Shown: positions 9,316 to 19,069, counted from the stretch's first letter. The stretch is 64,000 bases of DNA from UBA4416 sp044238845 (GCA_044238845.1 JBIICN010000012.1:1-64000); one strand, 5' to 3'. Program-made: numbers and translations. Notes: a model not told the origin generated them from the letters alone.

Positions 9316-12300
9316 TTACTTCCCCCCAATTAACTTGTTATAAACCTTCTTCAACATATAGTCACGCACTAAGCCTCCAAACTCTTTATCATCCATAAGC
9401 TTTGTAAAGATGTCTTGGTTTTGTTCCATTCGGCCAATTACTTTATCGAAGAACACATCATCAAAACCAAATTTAAAATTAGCCATGCTGTTACTCTTTG
9501 CTTGCTCTCCTAATTTAGTATCTGCTAATAGTTCCGCTTCTATCTGGTCAAAGAATAATTTATCTGCTTCTGTAAAATCAGTGCCGAATTTTTTATTTAA
9601 TATACCTATGATTTCAGATAATGCTGCTTTCTCTTCTTTAGCTAATCGGATGCCACCTTCCATTTTTCCGTCTAATCCATATTCTCCTAATGGCTCCAAT
9701 GCAATGTTTTGTTCAGATACTTTTTGTAGGCGGTAATATTCCAAGCTTACTTCATCACCTAATTGAAATCTATCTTTCTGACTTCTTCTCGGTAGCTTCT
9801 TAATCAAGAATCTACAGTAGGTAAATAGCTTTTCTAATTCAGCATCTTGAAAAGGCATTATCTGCGTTAAGAAAGAATATAAGTTGATAAATGATTTTAA
9901 GGTGTTCTTGAAATCCTCTTGGTTAACCTCAGTATTGTTGAGGTCTTTAGATTCAATAGGTAGCTTTTTATATCGCTCCACCGCTGGGTCAATATATGAA
10001 TTAAGCTTGCCTTGCTCACTTACTGATAATGCTTTAGATGATTTAAAGAACACATTGCAAAAATTATCTACCTCAGCTTGCCAAATAATTTGTGCTTTCT
10101 CAATCTCGCCTTTTAAATCATATAAATGATTTGGGTCGGTAGTTTCAGCTACAGTCGTTAACTCATAATATGGTTGAAACGAGTTTAAGATATCTTCTGT
10201 TTCATTAACGAAGTCTAAAATAAAAGTATCTTCTTTACCATAGCACATGCGGTTTAATCTCGATAGTGTTTGTACGGCTTTAACACCCGACAATTTTTTA
10301 TCTACATACATAGTATGTAATAAAGGTTGGTCAAATCCTGTTTGATATTTATCAGCTACTAATAATAATTGGTATTCATTAGATGCGAATTTTTTCGGTA
10401 ACTCTTTTTCTTTAAAACTATTCATCTCAACTTCTGTTGAATCGGGTAGGCCAGCACGAATAACCTTTCCAGAAAATGCAACGATAGTTTTAATATCTGT
10501 ATATCCTTTTTCTTTAATGTATTTATCAAATTCTTCTTTGTAACTAACTGCGTGCAATCTCGAACCTGTTACAACCATGGCTTTTGCTTTGCCTCCAATT
10601 TTTTTGGCTACCACTTGTCTAAAGTGCTCTACCATCACTTCTGTTTTTTGTGACAAGTTGTGTGGATGCAATGATAAAAATCTTCCTATGGCTCTGGCTG
10701 CTTGTTTCTTATTTACGTTTGGGTCTTCTTCAATTTGTTTAGACAGTTTGAAGTATGTTTTATAAGTTGTGTAATTTTTTAATACGTCTAAAATAAAACC
10801 TTCTTCAATTGCTTGCTTCATTGAATATAAGTGAAAAGGTTTTGGTTTTCCATCAATACCTTTTGTTCCAAATACCTCAACGGTTTTTGCTTTTGGAGTT
10901 GCTGTAAATGCAAAAAAGCTGAGGTTATCTTGTTTGCCTCTCGCTTGCATGCTCTTTCTCATTTCGTCTTCTGCATCTTCATCTAATCCCGAATCGCTTT
11001 CTTCTGTTGCCGCCTCTTCCAATGTTTTAGCAGATAAAACTTCTTTCATTTTTTTACTCGCTTCACCACCTTGTGATGAATGAGCTTCGTCAATAATTAC
11101 CGCATATTTTCTATTTGGTATCGCCCCAATTTTTTCTAATATGAATGGAAACTTTTGTAAAGTAGTGATAATAATATTTGACCCAGCTGTAATTGCATCT
11201 GCCAACTGTTGCGAGTTCTCATCAATCTTTTGCACTACTCCTTGCTTGTGCTCAAATTGATAAATGGTGTTTTGTAACTGGCTATCTAATACTTTTCTGT
11301 CTGTAATAACAATGACCGAATCGAAGATTCGATCATTGTTATCATTATGTAAGCTTGATAAACGATAAGATAACCATGCGATTGAATTTGATTTACCAGA
11401 CCCCGCAGAATGCTGTATCAAATAATTTTGACCAGCTCCTTTTTCTTTTGCATCTGTACTTAATTCACGTACTACTTGCATTTGGTGGTAACGTGGAAAA
11501 ATGATGCTTTCTTTTTGTTTTTTTACACCATTCAATTCATAATCTTCAACGCTGAGGTGTAAGAATTTACCAACGATATCTAGTAAGCTATCCTTGCTTA
11601 ATACATACTCCCACAAATACGAAGTTCTATATCCATTTTTATTGATGGGATTACCTGCGCCATTATTATGGCCAATATTAAATGGAAGATACTTCGTGTT
11701 TTTACCCGCAAGCTTAGTGGTCATTGAACATTCGTCAGTGTCTAATGCAAAATGAACTAAGCTTCTTTTTTTGAATTGAAATATTGGTTCGGTAGCATCA
11801 CGGTCAAACACATATTGTTTTTTAGCATTGCTGATGCCTTGACCTGTAAATTGATTTTTAAGTTCTAAGGTTGCAATTGGCAATCCGTTGAGCGCAATCA
11901 CCATATCTAAAGAGTTCTTACCTTCACGCTCATAATAAAGCTGTCTAATAATGGACAAATGATTGTTGTTATAGTTTGCCTCAGCTTGTGGATTTAATGA
12001 ACTCTCTGGCTTAAAATAAGCCATACTAAACTTAACACCATAATCAGTAAATCCTTTTCTTAATACATCTAGTGTCCCTCTTAAATCAAGTTCCCGAATT
12101 ATACGCTGAACAACCTTTGCTTCAACATCGGCTTTGTGTATGTTTTCTATCTTATCCCATTCAGTTGGTTGAGATGATTTTAAAAAATCAGTAATGTAGC
12201 TTGGGAATAATCCTAAACTGGCATCAAAATCATTAGAGTGACCTTTTATGTACCCACCTTTTTCTAAAAGCGATTCTTCGATTGCTGCTTCAAACGTTTG

Positions 12301-12333
12301 TTCTGTATGTATACCTTTTGCCATAGTTTGCAC
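9316..12333 (-). CDS. hsdR: Type I restriction endonuclease, R subunit (HsdR)
   Basis: The product has 1005 residues, normal for HsdR. The N-terminal nuclease domain has D143 and E157-x-K159 (DMVIALNG...TLELKN), a PD-(D/E)XK arrangement. The SF2 translocase follows, with Walker A HSAGSGKS (~308-315), IIDEAHSS (DEAH ~415-418) and FAFTATP. It cleaves unmodified DNA after ATP-driven translocation as part of the HsdR2M2S1 complex. A second in-frame ATG at codon 4 is an equally possible start. It is separated from the AlbA_2 gene upstream by 288 nt containing an 11-bp repeat array, unlike the tight hsdM-hsdS junction, so it may have separate control. Confidence 0.95.
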   Translation of the reverse strand: MQTMAKGIHTEQTFEAAIEESLLEKGGYIKGHSNDFDASLGLFPSYITDFLKSSQPTEWDKIENIHKADVEAKVVQRIIRELDLRGTLDVLRKGFTDYGVKFSMAYFKPESSLNPQAEANYNNNHLSIIRQLYYEREGKNSLDMVIALNGLPIATLELKNQFTGQGISNAKKQYVFDRDATEPIFQFKKRSLVHFALDTDECSMTTKLAGKNTKYLPFNIGHNNGAGNPINKNGYRTSYLWEYVLSKDSLLDIVGKFLHLSVEDYELNGVKKQKESIIFPRYHQMQVVRELSTDAKEKGAGQNYLIQHSAGSGKSNSIAWLSYRLSSLHNDNNDRIFDSVIVITDRKVLDSQLQNTIYQFEHKQGVVQKIDENSQQLADAITAGSNIIITTLQKFPFILEKIGAIPNRKYAVIIDEAHSSQGGEASKKMKEVLSAKTLEEAATEESDSGLDEDAEDEMRKSMQARGKQDNLSFFAFTATPKAKTVEVFGTKGIDGKPKPFHLYSMKQAIEEGFILDVLKNYTTYKTYFKLSKQIEEDPNVNKKQAARAIGRFLSLHPHNLSQKTEVMVEHFRQVVAKKIGGKAKAMVVTGSRLHAVSYKEEFDKYIKEKGYTDIKTIVAFSGKVIRAGLPDSTEVEMNSFKEKELPKKFASNEYQLLLVADKYQTGFDQPLLHTMYVDKKLSGVKAVQTLSRLNRMCYGKEDTFILDFVNETEDILNSFQPYYELTTVAETTDPNHLYDLKGEIEKAQIIWQAEVDNFCNVFFKSSKALSVSEQGKLNSYIDPAVERYKKLPIESKDLNNTEVNQEDFKNTLKSFINLYSFLTQIMPFQDAELEKLFTYCRFLIKKLPRRSQKDRFQLGDEVSLEYYRLQKVSEQNIALEPLGEYGLDGKMEGGIRLAKEEKAALSEIIGILNKKFGTDFTEADKLFFDQIEAELLADTKLGEQAKSNSMANFKFGFDDVFFDKVIGRMEQNQDIFTKLMDDKEFGGLVRDYMLKKVYNKLIGGK

Positions 12334-12384
12334 TTTTTAAAAGCCTCAATCAATTTTTTATTGTAAACATCGTTTACATGGTGT

Positions 12385-12614
12385 TTTCGTCTAGCTTTCG
12401 TCTAATTTGAAAAATTCCTCTTTTTTGTAAATTCCTTGATTATCAATGTTTTTGACCTGTTTTTGTCTAGATTTCGTCTAGATTTCACCTTGTTTTCGTC
12501 TAGGTTTCGTCTAGATGCCGTCTAGTTGTATCAATTTACAAATTATTGAAAATCAACCTTTTCAACATGTTTTTAACATTATTTCGTCTCAAAATCGTCT
12601 CAAAATCGTCTCAT
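12385..12614. repeat. 11-bp TTTCGTCTAGA-type tandem repeat array in the restriction operon
   Basis: Three clusters have a strict 11-bp period. Two units lie at 12385-12406, six units at 12461-12526 (TTTTGTCTAGA, TTTCGTCTAGA, TTTCACCTTGT, TTTCGTCTAGG, TTTCGTCTAGA, TGCCGTCTAGT), and three CGTCTCAA variants at 12582-12614. The array fills the gap between hsdR and the AlbA_2 gene. One unit per DNA helical turn suggests a row of protein-binding sites on one face. A related single unit (TTTCATCTAGT) lies at 14133-14143, just upstream of the AlbA_2 gene start. Confidence 0.8.
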
Positions 12615-12621
12615 CATTAGT

Positions 12622-14100
12622 TTACCTTAACATCCAGTCTCTATTATCCAATTTTAAAATTCCTTTGGTTCTGAGTCTTTGTAATAAATTTCTTACTTTA
12701 TATTTTTTCTGTTCTTCTGTAAGTGCTTCTGGGAACTCCTCAAATAATAAATTTTCTACGTCTTGCCTATTTGCCTTTTTTACAACTTGCAAATGCTTTA
12801 CTATTAAATCATTGTAATAATCATTATCATGTGCGTGGCCGTGACCATTAAACAAAGGATGTATAGGAAGTTCAATAATAAAATGCCTTCTTTCGGGCTC
12901 ATCCGTATCAAACAAAGGTTTTCCAGAACCATTATCAGCTAATGCTTTTTTAATAGTTGGAATGCCAGTTCCACGACCTTCGGTTAATTTCAGTTCTTTT
13001 AAAAACTCTCCTATTCTTCTATTTCTATAGCGTCTAGCTCTTACTATTCCTTTTTCAAAATCTACTTGTTTAAGTGATGGGTCAGCACCGCTATAACTTA
13101 TAATTTCTATTGAGCTTGGTAATACTCGAATTTCTATTGGGTCTAGTAGCTCGTAATTTCTATGATATACAGCATTTGATAAAGCCTCTTCGATAGCATC
13201 ATATGGATAGTTAATCACTCTATCTGATTTTTCTGTATCGGGATGCTTGATTACTTTTTCTTTTATCACATTCGTTTTTAAATAAGATAAAGCATCTGTT
13301 AATTGTTTTTGAATAGTGCCTGTAAAAATCTTTTCCGTGAACTCTTTACCTGCAACACCTTCTGGAAATTCAACTAAATCAATTTGAGCTCCTTTAAAAT
13401 ATTGCTGCGTTTTTTTTGAAAACATCAGTAAGCCAACATTTTTAGGGAACAAATGTTCATTAGCTCCCTGAGACAGATTCATTTTTTCAGCTAGTTGAGT
13501 TACTGTATAGTTTTCGCTTTCATCAAACAACTTACTTTTAGTTTCTTCTAAATGCTCTCGCATTAATGTTTTACTTAAATCATTTACCGAAGCCGAAGAG
13601 TTGACTCTATCGTCAAAAGGAATTTTAGCTGTAAGTTGTATTAACTCTGTTTGTTGTTCATCATTCGGAACAATACTAGATGAACGAAAACGGATTCGAT
13701 AATTATAAGTCTTGTGTTTAGCGTTTACATCATCTGGTACTTTGTAAGGTCTGTTTGCTCCAGCTGGACACCAAATAGCTAATACATGTTTGCCATCTAT
13801 TTGCTCCAGCGAAATGCGTGGCATATAAGAAGGCTGAATTTGATTACAGTAGGCTAACAATTCTTGTTCAACATTTTCTAAATGATTAGGATTAAATCCT
13901 AATACTGGCCTTACAGGTTTACCGTTTACTTCTTGGACACCCACAATTATATATCCACTACCTTCATTTTCAAAGTCATTTGCAAAAGCACAAACAGTGC
14001 GCATAATTGGAGTTGGATTCCAACCTTCTTTAAATTCCATGCGTGTGCCTTCAACAACGTTGCCTGAAAGTAAATCTTCTATGCTAATTAATAAACTCAT
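12622..14100 (-). CDS. AlbA_2 (Schlafen-like) DNA-binding domain / ATPase-like transcriptional regulator
   Basis: The 492-residue product has an N-terminal AlbA_2 (Schlafen AlbA_2) domain (~8-140; EFKEGW, FANDFENEGSGYIIVGV). A middle region (~200-300) follows, then an HATPase_c_4-type segment (~315-420; EALSNAVYHRNY, LKLTEGRGTGIPTIKKAL) and a C-terminal winged-helix-like region. This architecture is the COG2865 family, predicted transcriptional regulators or RNA/DNA-binding ATPases, often found beside restriction genes. Here it sits between hsdS and hsdR on the same strand, so it may regulate the system or add a defence function. Its biochemical role is not established. Confidence 0.85.
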   Translation of the reverse strand: MSLLISIEDLLSGNVVEGTRMEFKEGWNPTPIMRTVCAFANDFENEGSGYIIVGVQEVNGKPVRPVLGFNPNHLENVEQELLAYCNQIQPSYMPRISLEQIDGKHVLAIWCPAGANRPYKVPDDVNAKHKTYNYRIRFRSSSIVPNDEQQTELIQLTAKIPFDDRVNSSASVNDLSKTLMREHLEETKSKLFDESENYTVTQLAEKMNLSQGANEHLFPKNVGLLMFSKKTQQYFKGAQIDLVEFPEGVAGKEFTEKIFTGTIQKQLTDALSYLKTNVIKEKVIKHPDTEKSDRVINYPYDAIEEALSNAVYHRNYELLDPIEIRVLPSSIEIISYSGADPSLKQVDFEKGIVRARRYRNRRIGEFLKELKLTEGRGTGIPTIKKALADNGSGKPLFDTDEPERRHFIIELPIHPLFNGHGHAHDNDYYNDLIVKHLQVVKKANRQDVENLLFEEFPEALTEEQKKYKVRNLLQRLRTKGILKLDNRDWMLR

Positions 14101-14146
14101 TTGTTATGCTAATATCTTAAATTTATTTCAGTTTTCATCTAGTAAA

Positions 14147-15460
14147 TCAATTTGGTATCACCTCATCCCTCACATCAACCTTACCTGTCACAACCTCGAT
14201 TATTAAAGCGGTTTTATACTCCTTCATCAATTCTATTTCTTGTTCCGTTTTGGAAATGATTGTATCTATTCTTGCTGTCTCTTTTATTATATGTTTAATT
14301 ATTTCTTCTTGCTCTTTTATTGGAGGTATGGTAATTTTCATTCTCCCAAAATCACCCATTCCAATATTTGGCTGGCCTGTTTCACGCATTTGAAAAAATA
14401 TTTGTGAAACTAGTGACTCAGATGACATTGTCCAAAAAATAAAATCATCTAACATGACATTAGAATCAATTGAGCTAAAATGGCCAACACGGTAATTTTG
14501 CAACAATGGTTCGGTTACTTTACCAACACGAATAATTTTACCAATGGTGCCTCCTGTTAAACACATTAAAATGTCATTTTCTTTAATTATTATATCTTTA
14601 TATTCATTTAGTTTGTTACCAGAGACGCAAGAACAATTCGAAATATCAAGAAAACCATTCTTGTGCAATTGAGTTATTTTTATAACTTTAATACCGTCTT
14701 CTGCAAAGTCATAATTCATAAATTGATGTCCATGTCTAATTTTCACTAACAAATTAAATTTTCCAACTTCCCAATTTTCTGGAACATCACCAAGCCACTC
14801 TACACCACTTGGTTTTAATTTCGTTTTTTGATTTATTCCTTTTGTTACTGCTTGGTTGATAATAGCGGTACGTTCTTCTTGTAATAAATCAATTAATTTT
14901 TGTTTGCTACCAATCAATGTTTCTATTTGGTTGGTTTTGTAATCAAGGAATTTTGCAATTTGCTTTTGTTCTTCCAAACTTGGTTGTATTATTGGAAGTC
15001 TCTTTAAATCAGCAAATGTCATGTTTTGACGAACACCACTTCCGAAGTTGTAGAAGACCTTTTGAATATCATAACTATGAAGCAAATAATAAGCATATGT
15101 AGAATCTAGTCCATTAAAAAATAAACCTACATAGGCTGAGGTAATAATACCTTTTTGTTTAACAAGACCAACTCTTAAGCTTTTTTTATCATTCTGTAAA
15201 TCGGTTAGTCTTAATATTATAAATCCATTGTTAACTATCTGGTAAGTCTCAAAAGATTCTGGAAGTAGTCCAAAATTAGAGTCTACATCTCTCTCAATTA
15301 TTTTCCCGTAACTTAAAGATAGTACGGTAGTTTCTTGTAGATTTTTATTTTTATTTTTATTTTGATTTGCTATAGTAAATAATGGTTTTACGTCCCATAC
15401 TTCAGGTACTTCGCCAATCCATTCTACTTTTGAATTTTTATATGAATTATATTTTCTCAT
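14147..15460 (-). CDS. hsdS: Type I restriction-modification specificity subunit (HsdS)
   Basis: Two target-recognition half-repeats are visible. Each starts with a VEWxGxVPExW motif (VEWIGEVPEVW near the N-terminus, VEWLGDVPENW near the middle) and ends in a helix of the EEQKQIAKFLDYKT / KEQEEIIKHI type, the conserved spacer helices of HsdS. It sets the bipartite DNA target for both methylation and cleavage. I chose the ATG at 15460 (MRKYNSYKNSKVEW, the family-typical beginning), 1 nt after the hsdM stop. An ATG at 15478 would add six residues and overlap hsdM by 17 nt. Length ~437 residues is normal. Confidence 0.93.
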   Translation of the reverse strand: MRKYNSYKNSKVEWIGEVPEVWDVKPLFTIANQNKNKNKNLQETTVLSLSYGKIIERDVDSNFGLLPESFETYQIVNNGFIILRLTDLQNDKKSLRVGLVKQKGIITSAYVGLFFNGLDSTYAYYLLHSYDIQKVFYNFGSGVRQNMTFADLKRLPIIQPSLEEQKQIAKFLDYKTNQIETLIGSKQKLIDLLQEERTAIINQAVTKGINQKTKLKPSGVEWLGDVPENWEVGKFNLLVKIRHGHQFMNYDFAEDGIKVIKITQLHKNGFLDISNCSCVSGNKLNEYKDIIIKENDILMCLTGGTIGKIIRVGKVTEPLLQNYRVGHFSSIDSNVMLDDFIFWTMSSESLVSQIFFQMRETGQPNIGMGDFGRMKITIPPIKEQEEIIKHIIKETARIDTIISKTEQEIELMKEYKTALIIEVVTGKVDVRDEVIPN

Positions 15461-15461
15461 T

Positions 15462-17180
15462 CTATGAAATGACATCATTAATTAACCCATCTGTCTCTTT
15501 CTCTAACGCTAAAATATCTTTCTTAATATCTTGTAAGTTACGTAATGGCTTGTATTGATAAAAATATTTACTAAAGTTAATCTCGTAGCCAACTTTTGTT
15601 TTGCTACCATCCACCCAAGCGTCTGGTAAATGTGGCAATACCTCAGCGTTCATATAAGAGTCAATATCAACTTTTAATGGGACGTTTTCGGTATCTCTTA
15701 AACTACTATCAGCTTTCGGTTTTTTGTTTTTATCTAAAATAATTTTCCCTTTAGAGTCTCGTTCTGGCCTTTCTACGGTGATTTTGTTATACCCAAAATC
15801 AGCATTTTCAAAAATTTTGCAATTAGGAGTTTCTTTATAGTCTCCGTACATTTTCGTTATTCGATTGATTTGTTCATTGCTTATTTCATGACGTTTATCG
15901 CCAAGAGGTTTTCTCATATTTTCAAAAAGTTCAATGGCATTTATTAATTGCACCTTCCCTTTTCTGGTTTTCGATTTATTGTTGCTTATTACCCAAATAT
16001 AAGTGCTAATACCCGTATTATAAAATAGGTTTGTTGGTAAGGCAATTACTGCCTCTAATAAATCATTTTCAATTATCCATTGACGTATACTACTTTCGTT
16101 TTTAGACGTGCTAGGGCTACCGCTAAACAATGGTGAGCCATTAAATACAATCGCTAAGCGAGAGCCTTCTGCTTTCATCTTACTCATTAAGTGCATCAAA
16201 AATAAAAACGAACCATCACTTACTGAAGGCAAGCCAGCTCCAAAACGACCTTTATCTCCTAAGCTTTCATGTTCTTCTTTTACAGGTTTTGCAAATTTTT
16301 CCCACTTCACACCAAATGGAGGATTAGTAATGAGGTAATCAAATTTTTCGGTTGGAAGCTTATCTTCACTAATACTATTTCCCTTTTTAATGTTGCTGGC
16401 GTTTTGTCCTTTGATAATCATATCCGATTTACATATCGCATACGATTCGGGATTTAGTTCTTGACCAAATACTTCTAAACGTGCATCTGGGTTTAGTTCA
16501 TGTAAGTATTCTTCGGCAACTGATAACATACCACCTGTACCTGCGCAGCAATCGTAGATGGTTTTTACAATTCCTTTTTTTGTAAGTATTTCTCTATCGT
16601 TTAAAAACAATAGATTAATCATTAATCGAATTACTTCACGTGGCGTAAAATGTTCCCCAGCTGTTTCATTGGATATCTCAGCAAACTTACGAATCAACTC
16701 TTCAAACAAGTAGCCCATTTCCATGCTGCTAATTTTGTTCGGATGTAAGTCCACTTCTTGAAATCGTTTTACTACCATAAACAACAAGTTGTTGTCGTCC
16801 ATCTTGGTAATCTGATTATCAAATTCAAATTGTTCTATTATCTCTCGGGCATCTTCACTAAAGCCGTTGATGTAGTTTCTTAGATTCGCAGCAATGTTAT
16901 TTGGGTCAGCCACCAACTTATCAAAGTTGAATTGGCTTTTGTTATGAAAGTTGTATCCAGCTACTTTGTTTAAAATCGGGTCAAGGTTCTGCACCTTCAT
17001 GGCTTTAACCTCATCTAACTTTTTTAAAACTTTTGGTTTGGTTCCATCTAGTACGCTGTCCAAACGTCTTATAACAACCAATGGCAAAATAACTTTACCA
17101 TAATCACTTTGCTTGTAATCGCCACGCAATAAGTCGGCAATTGACCATATAAAATTAGCTGTTTCTTTGAAGTTTTTCAT
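15462..17180 (-). CDS. hsdM: Type I restriction-modification DNA methyltransferase (HsdM)
   Basis: The 572-residue N6-adenine methyltransferase has an N-terminal HsdM helical domain (~5-150). The SAM-binding motif I is DCCAGTGGML (~210-219) and the catalytic NPPF is at ~286-289. It is the first gene of the leftward restriction operon and is followed 1 nt later by hsdS. Its upstream region (17181-17300) carries two strong inverted repeats shared with the divergent winged-helix gene, a likely place for coordinated control. It methylates the host sites defined by HsdS. Confidence 0.95.
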   Translation of the reverse strand: MKNFKETANFIWSIADLLRGDYKQSDYGKVILPLVVIRRLDSVLDGTKPKVLKKLDEVKAMKVQNLDPILNKVAGYNFHNKSQFNFDKLVADPNNIAANLRNYINGFSEDAREIIEQFEFDNQITKMDDNNLLFMVVKRFQEVDLHPNKISSMEMGYLFEELIRKFAEISNETAGEHFTPREVIRLMINLLFLNDREILTKKGIVKTIYDCCAGTGGMLSVAEEYLHELNPDARLEVFGQELNPESYAICKSDMIIKGQNASNIKKGNSISEDKLPTEKFDYLITNPPFGVKWEKFAKPVKEEHESLGDKGRFGAGLPSVSDGSFLFLMHLMSKMKAEGSRLAIVFNGSPLFSGSPSTSKNESSIRQWIIENDLLEAVIALPTNLFYNTGISTYIWVISNNKSKTRKGKVQLINAIELFENMRKPLGDKRHEISNEQINRITKMYGDYKETPNCKIFENADFGYNKITVERPERDSKGKIILDKNKKPKADSSLRDTENVPLKVDIDSYMNAEVLPHLPDAWVDGSKTKVGYEINFSKYFYQYKPLRNLQDIKKDILALEKETDGLINDVIS

Positions 17181-17232
17181 TCCATAAATCTAGTTGTTTT
17201 TTTGAATAAATCACTATTAAAAAATAAGTTAG

Positions 17233-17311
17233 TAATAGGCTGGATAGCCTATTAAATATGAAGTTTTTTCGGGATGTTACTTGTAACATTCGAAAAAAAT
17301 GAGTATATTTG
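17233..17311 (+). promoter_or_regulatory. Divergent control region: two inverted repeats and a -7 box
   Basis: Two dyads lie between hsdM and the rightward gene. TAATAGGCT/AGCCTATTA is at 17233-17254. A 35-bp imperfect palindrome at 17264-17298 has arms TTTTTTCGGGATGTTAC and GTAACATTCGAAAAAA. Immediately after it is TATATTTG (17304-17311), a perfect TAnnTTTG box for rightward transcription. A repressor bound to the palindrome would cover the -33 region, so this looks like an operator. The regulator is unknown; the adjacent winged-helix protein is a candidate. Confidence 0.65.
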
Positions 17312-17578
17312 TAATATCAAAAATAAGGTAGGTTACTAACCATTAAATGTAACATTGAAGTTAATAATAAGGTACTAGCTTATGCGGGTTTGGCCTGTGA
17401 CTTCTCTTAAAAGTGCCAAATCGAGACTGCTGGTCGCCAGTATGTGAATACAAAAAATCAGAAAAGCTTTCATAGTGTAATCATTACGCTTGATTACTAT
17501 TGGACTAAGTCCATCGCATCCGTTTGCTTATAAGTCTATAGGTATATCCCAAATAAAATTTTACAAAAATTAAAAAAA
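17312..17578 (+). other. Long structured 5' leader of the winged-helix gene
   Basis: If transcription starts just after the -7 box at 17304-17311, the mRNA has about 260 nt before the ATG. Visible hairpins are a nested stem TTTGGC...GCCAAA (~17395-17425), AGTGTAA-TCA-TTACGCT (17474-17490) and TGGAC-TAA-GTCCA (17501-17513). No known riboswitch was recognised. It may be a regulatory leader or an unrecognised small RNA. Confidence 0.4.
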
Positions 17579-18802
17579 ATGAAGAAAATTACCTTCTATA
17601 AAATGTTCGTTGAGATAGCAGCCTCAAAAGAACTAACACATTCAGAAAAACTGATAGCTGCTTACTTGTTTACATTATTCCTGAATGGCCAAATTTTTTT
17701 TGGCACCAATGCTTACTTATCAGAACAACTAGATGTTCAGAAATCTGCGATAAGTGTATGCTTACAAAAATTAGTGCGTATGGGTTGGATTAGCATTACC
17801 AACCCAAAGAGCAATAAGCGTAAAATAACTATGTTATACAATCCTTGCACCAGCAAATTGTTTTATAGACTATACAGCATCATTGCTGAAAGTAAAGCTT
17901 TGACTGCATTAGAAAAGATATTAATATCATATATACTTTCTTTTACAGATAAAGGCAATCGTTTTTATGCAAAAAACGCAATGGTTGAAAGCACATTAGA
18001 TATTAGTAAAGAAGGCTTTAATACCTCTCGCATAAAGTTTGAGGAGTTTCAGTGGATTAAAGTAAAGTATCCAAAAAGCCCTCGAAGAGAGTTGATAATA
18101 ATTAATCATCCTACCACAAATATGCTAGGCATTAAACAGGATACCATTAAAAACGCTGAGGTTGCCGAATTAATGGAGCAAAACAGGCTGGAAAACAATG
18201 AAGAGTTACCGAATAACACTCCAACCCTTCCAGTAAACAATGACAACTATATAAGCAATCAGATAAATAATGAAAGAAATATAATTATAGAAGTAAACAA
18301 GGAAATTGATAGTAATCATATATCTTTTTCTTCTTCTACAAATTCTTTTGATTCTAATATGGTAGAAGAACCATCATCAACAAAAGAGGCTTCGCCAGAA
18401 GCTAGCTTATCAACTATAGTTGAAAACAATGATGAAGAACATACTTCAACGAATAAAGAAGCTCACGCTTCAACTACACATGAAGTAGAAACATCATCAA
18501 CCAAAAGCGAAGCTTACGCTTCAAACTCACTTGATGAAGAACCCACTTCAACCGAACCTCTGACCACAAAATCAATCTCAAAGATTGAAGATGGAGCCAC
18601 TGACCTAAAAACGGAAACTATATATAGACAAAAACAGGTGAAGATTCTATTACGTATAGGTGTCGTTAAGTATAGAAAATTAAGAGATATGTTTTATGAT
18701 TTCCTTAGCAAGGATGGATTGAATCCTAACCAAATAGAAAAGGAGATTGACCGTTGTATCAGCAATTTGACTATGGAAGAAATTGATTTTTGTTTTAGAT
18801 AG
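17579..18802 (+). CDS. Tandem winged-helix protein of the island (regulator or replication-initiator-like)
   Basis: The 407-residue product has two similar helix-turn-helix units: ~20-75 (LTHSEKLIAAYLF...LSEQLDVQKSAISVCLQKL...GWI) and ~105-165 (LTALEKILISYIL...VESTLDISKEGFNTSRIKF). A long Ser/Thr/Glu-rich, low-complexity linker spans ~195-335, with a charged helical C-terminus. The HTH units resemble helix-turn-helix proteins annotated on Bacteroidota mobile elements, some of them plasmid replication proteins. No iterons are seen. It is divergent from the restriction operon across a palindromic control region and ends at a clear terminator. A regulatory role is the simplest inference. Confidence 0.7.
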   Translation: MKKITFYKMFVEIAASKELTHSEKLIAAYLFTLFLNGQIFFGTNAYLSEQLDVQKSAISVCLQKLVRMGWISITNPKSNKRKITMLYNPCTSKLFYRLYSIIAESKALTALEKILISYILSFTDKGNRFYAKNAMVESTLDISKEGFNTSRIKFEEFQWIKVKYPKSPRRELIIINHPTTNMLGIKQDTIKNAEVAELMEQNRLENNEELPNNTPTLPVNNDNYISNQINNERNIIIEVNKEIDSNHISFSSSTNSFDSNMVEEPSSTKEASPEASLSTIVENNDEEHTSTNKEAHASTTHEVETSSTKSEAYASNSLDEEPTSTEPLTTKSISKIEDGATDLKTETIYRQKQVKILLRIGVVKYRKLRDMFYDFLSKDGLNPNQIEKEIDRCISNLTMEEIDFCFR

Positions 18803-18818
18803 TATCATACTGCATAAT

Positions 18819-18854
18819 AAAAAATCCCTGTATCTAGAGGTACGGGGATTTTTT
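18819..18854 (+). terminator. Rho-independent terminator after the winged-helix gene
   Basis: The stem AATCCCTGTA (18823-18832) / TACGGGGATT (18841-18850) is extended by A4/T4 and ends in a T-run. It lies 17 nt after the stop codon. Confidence 0.9.
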
Positions 18855-18871
18855 ATATAAAAACAATTATT

Positions 18872-19069
18872 TTAAGGATGAGAAACATTTTTATTTTGAT
18901 TCAAATATATTGTCAGTGGTTCATCTGCATTTAAAGGCTTTTTAATAGGCTCTGGGGGCTCCATTATGAAATTGAAGGTATTACCATTCATTGTTAATGA
19001 TTTGCCTTTAGGTAAAAGCCCTTTATCTAATAGCATTCGCATCTGTTTACGTTGTAGAAGTATTCTCAT
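18872..19069 (-). CDS. Small hypothetical protein
   Basis: The open frame encodes 65 residues, basic at the N-terminus (MRILLQRKQMRMLLDKG) and proline-rich toward the end (PPEPIKKPLNADEP). I see no recognisable domain. It lies on the island between the winged-helix gene and the integrase. It could be a small excisionase-like or accessory protein by position, but there is no helix-turn-helix signature to support that. Confidence 0.4.
   Translation of the reverse strand: MRILLQRKQMRMLLDKGLLPKGKSLTMNGNTFNFIMEPPEPIKKPLNADEPLTIYLNQNKNVSHP

Noticed and set aside
12385..12614. CRISPR array
   Set aside because: Units are 11 bp in direct contact without spacers, and no cas genes are present.
17312..17578. 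Retron or other RT-linked non-coding RNA
   Set aside because: There is no reverse transcriptase gene anywhere in the island, and no paired a1/a2 flanks were seen.
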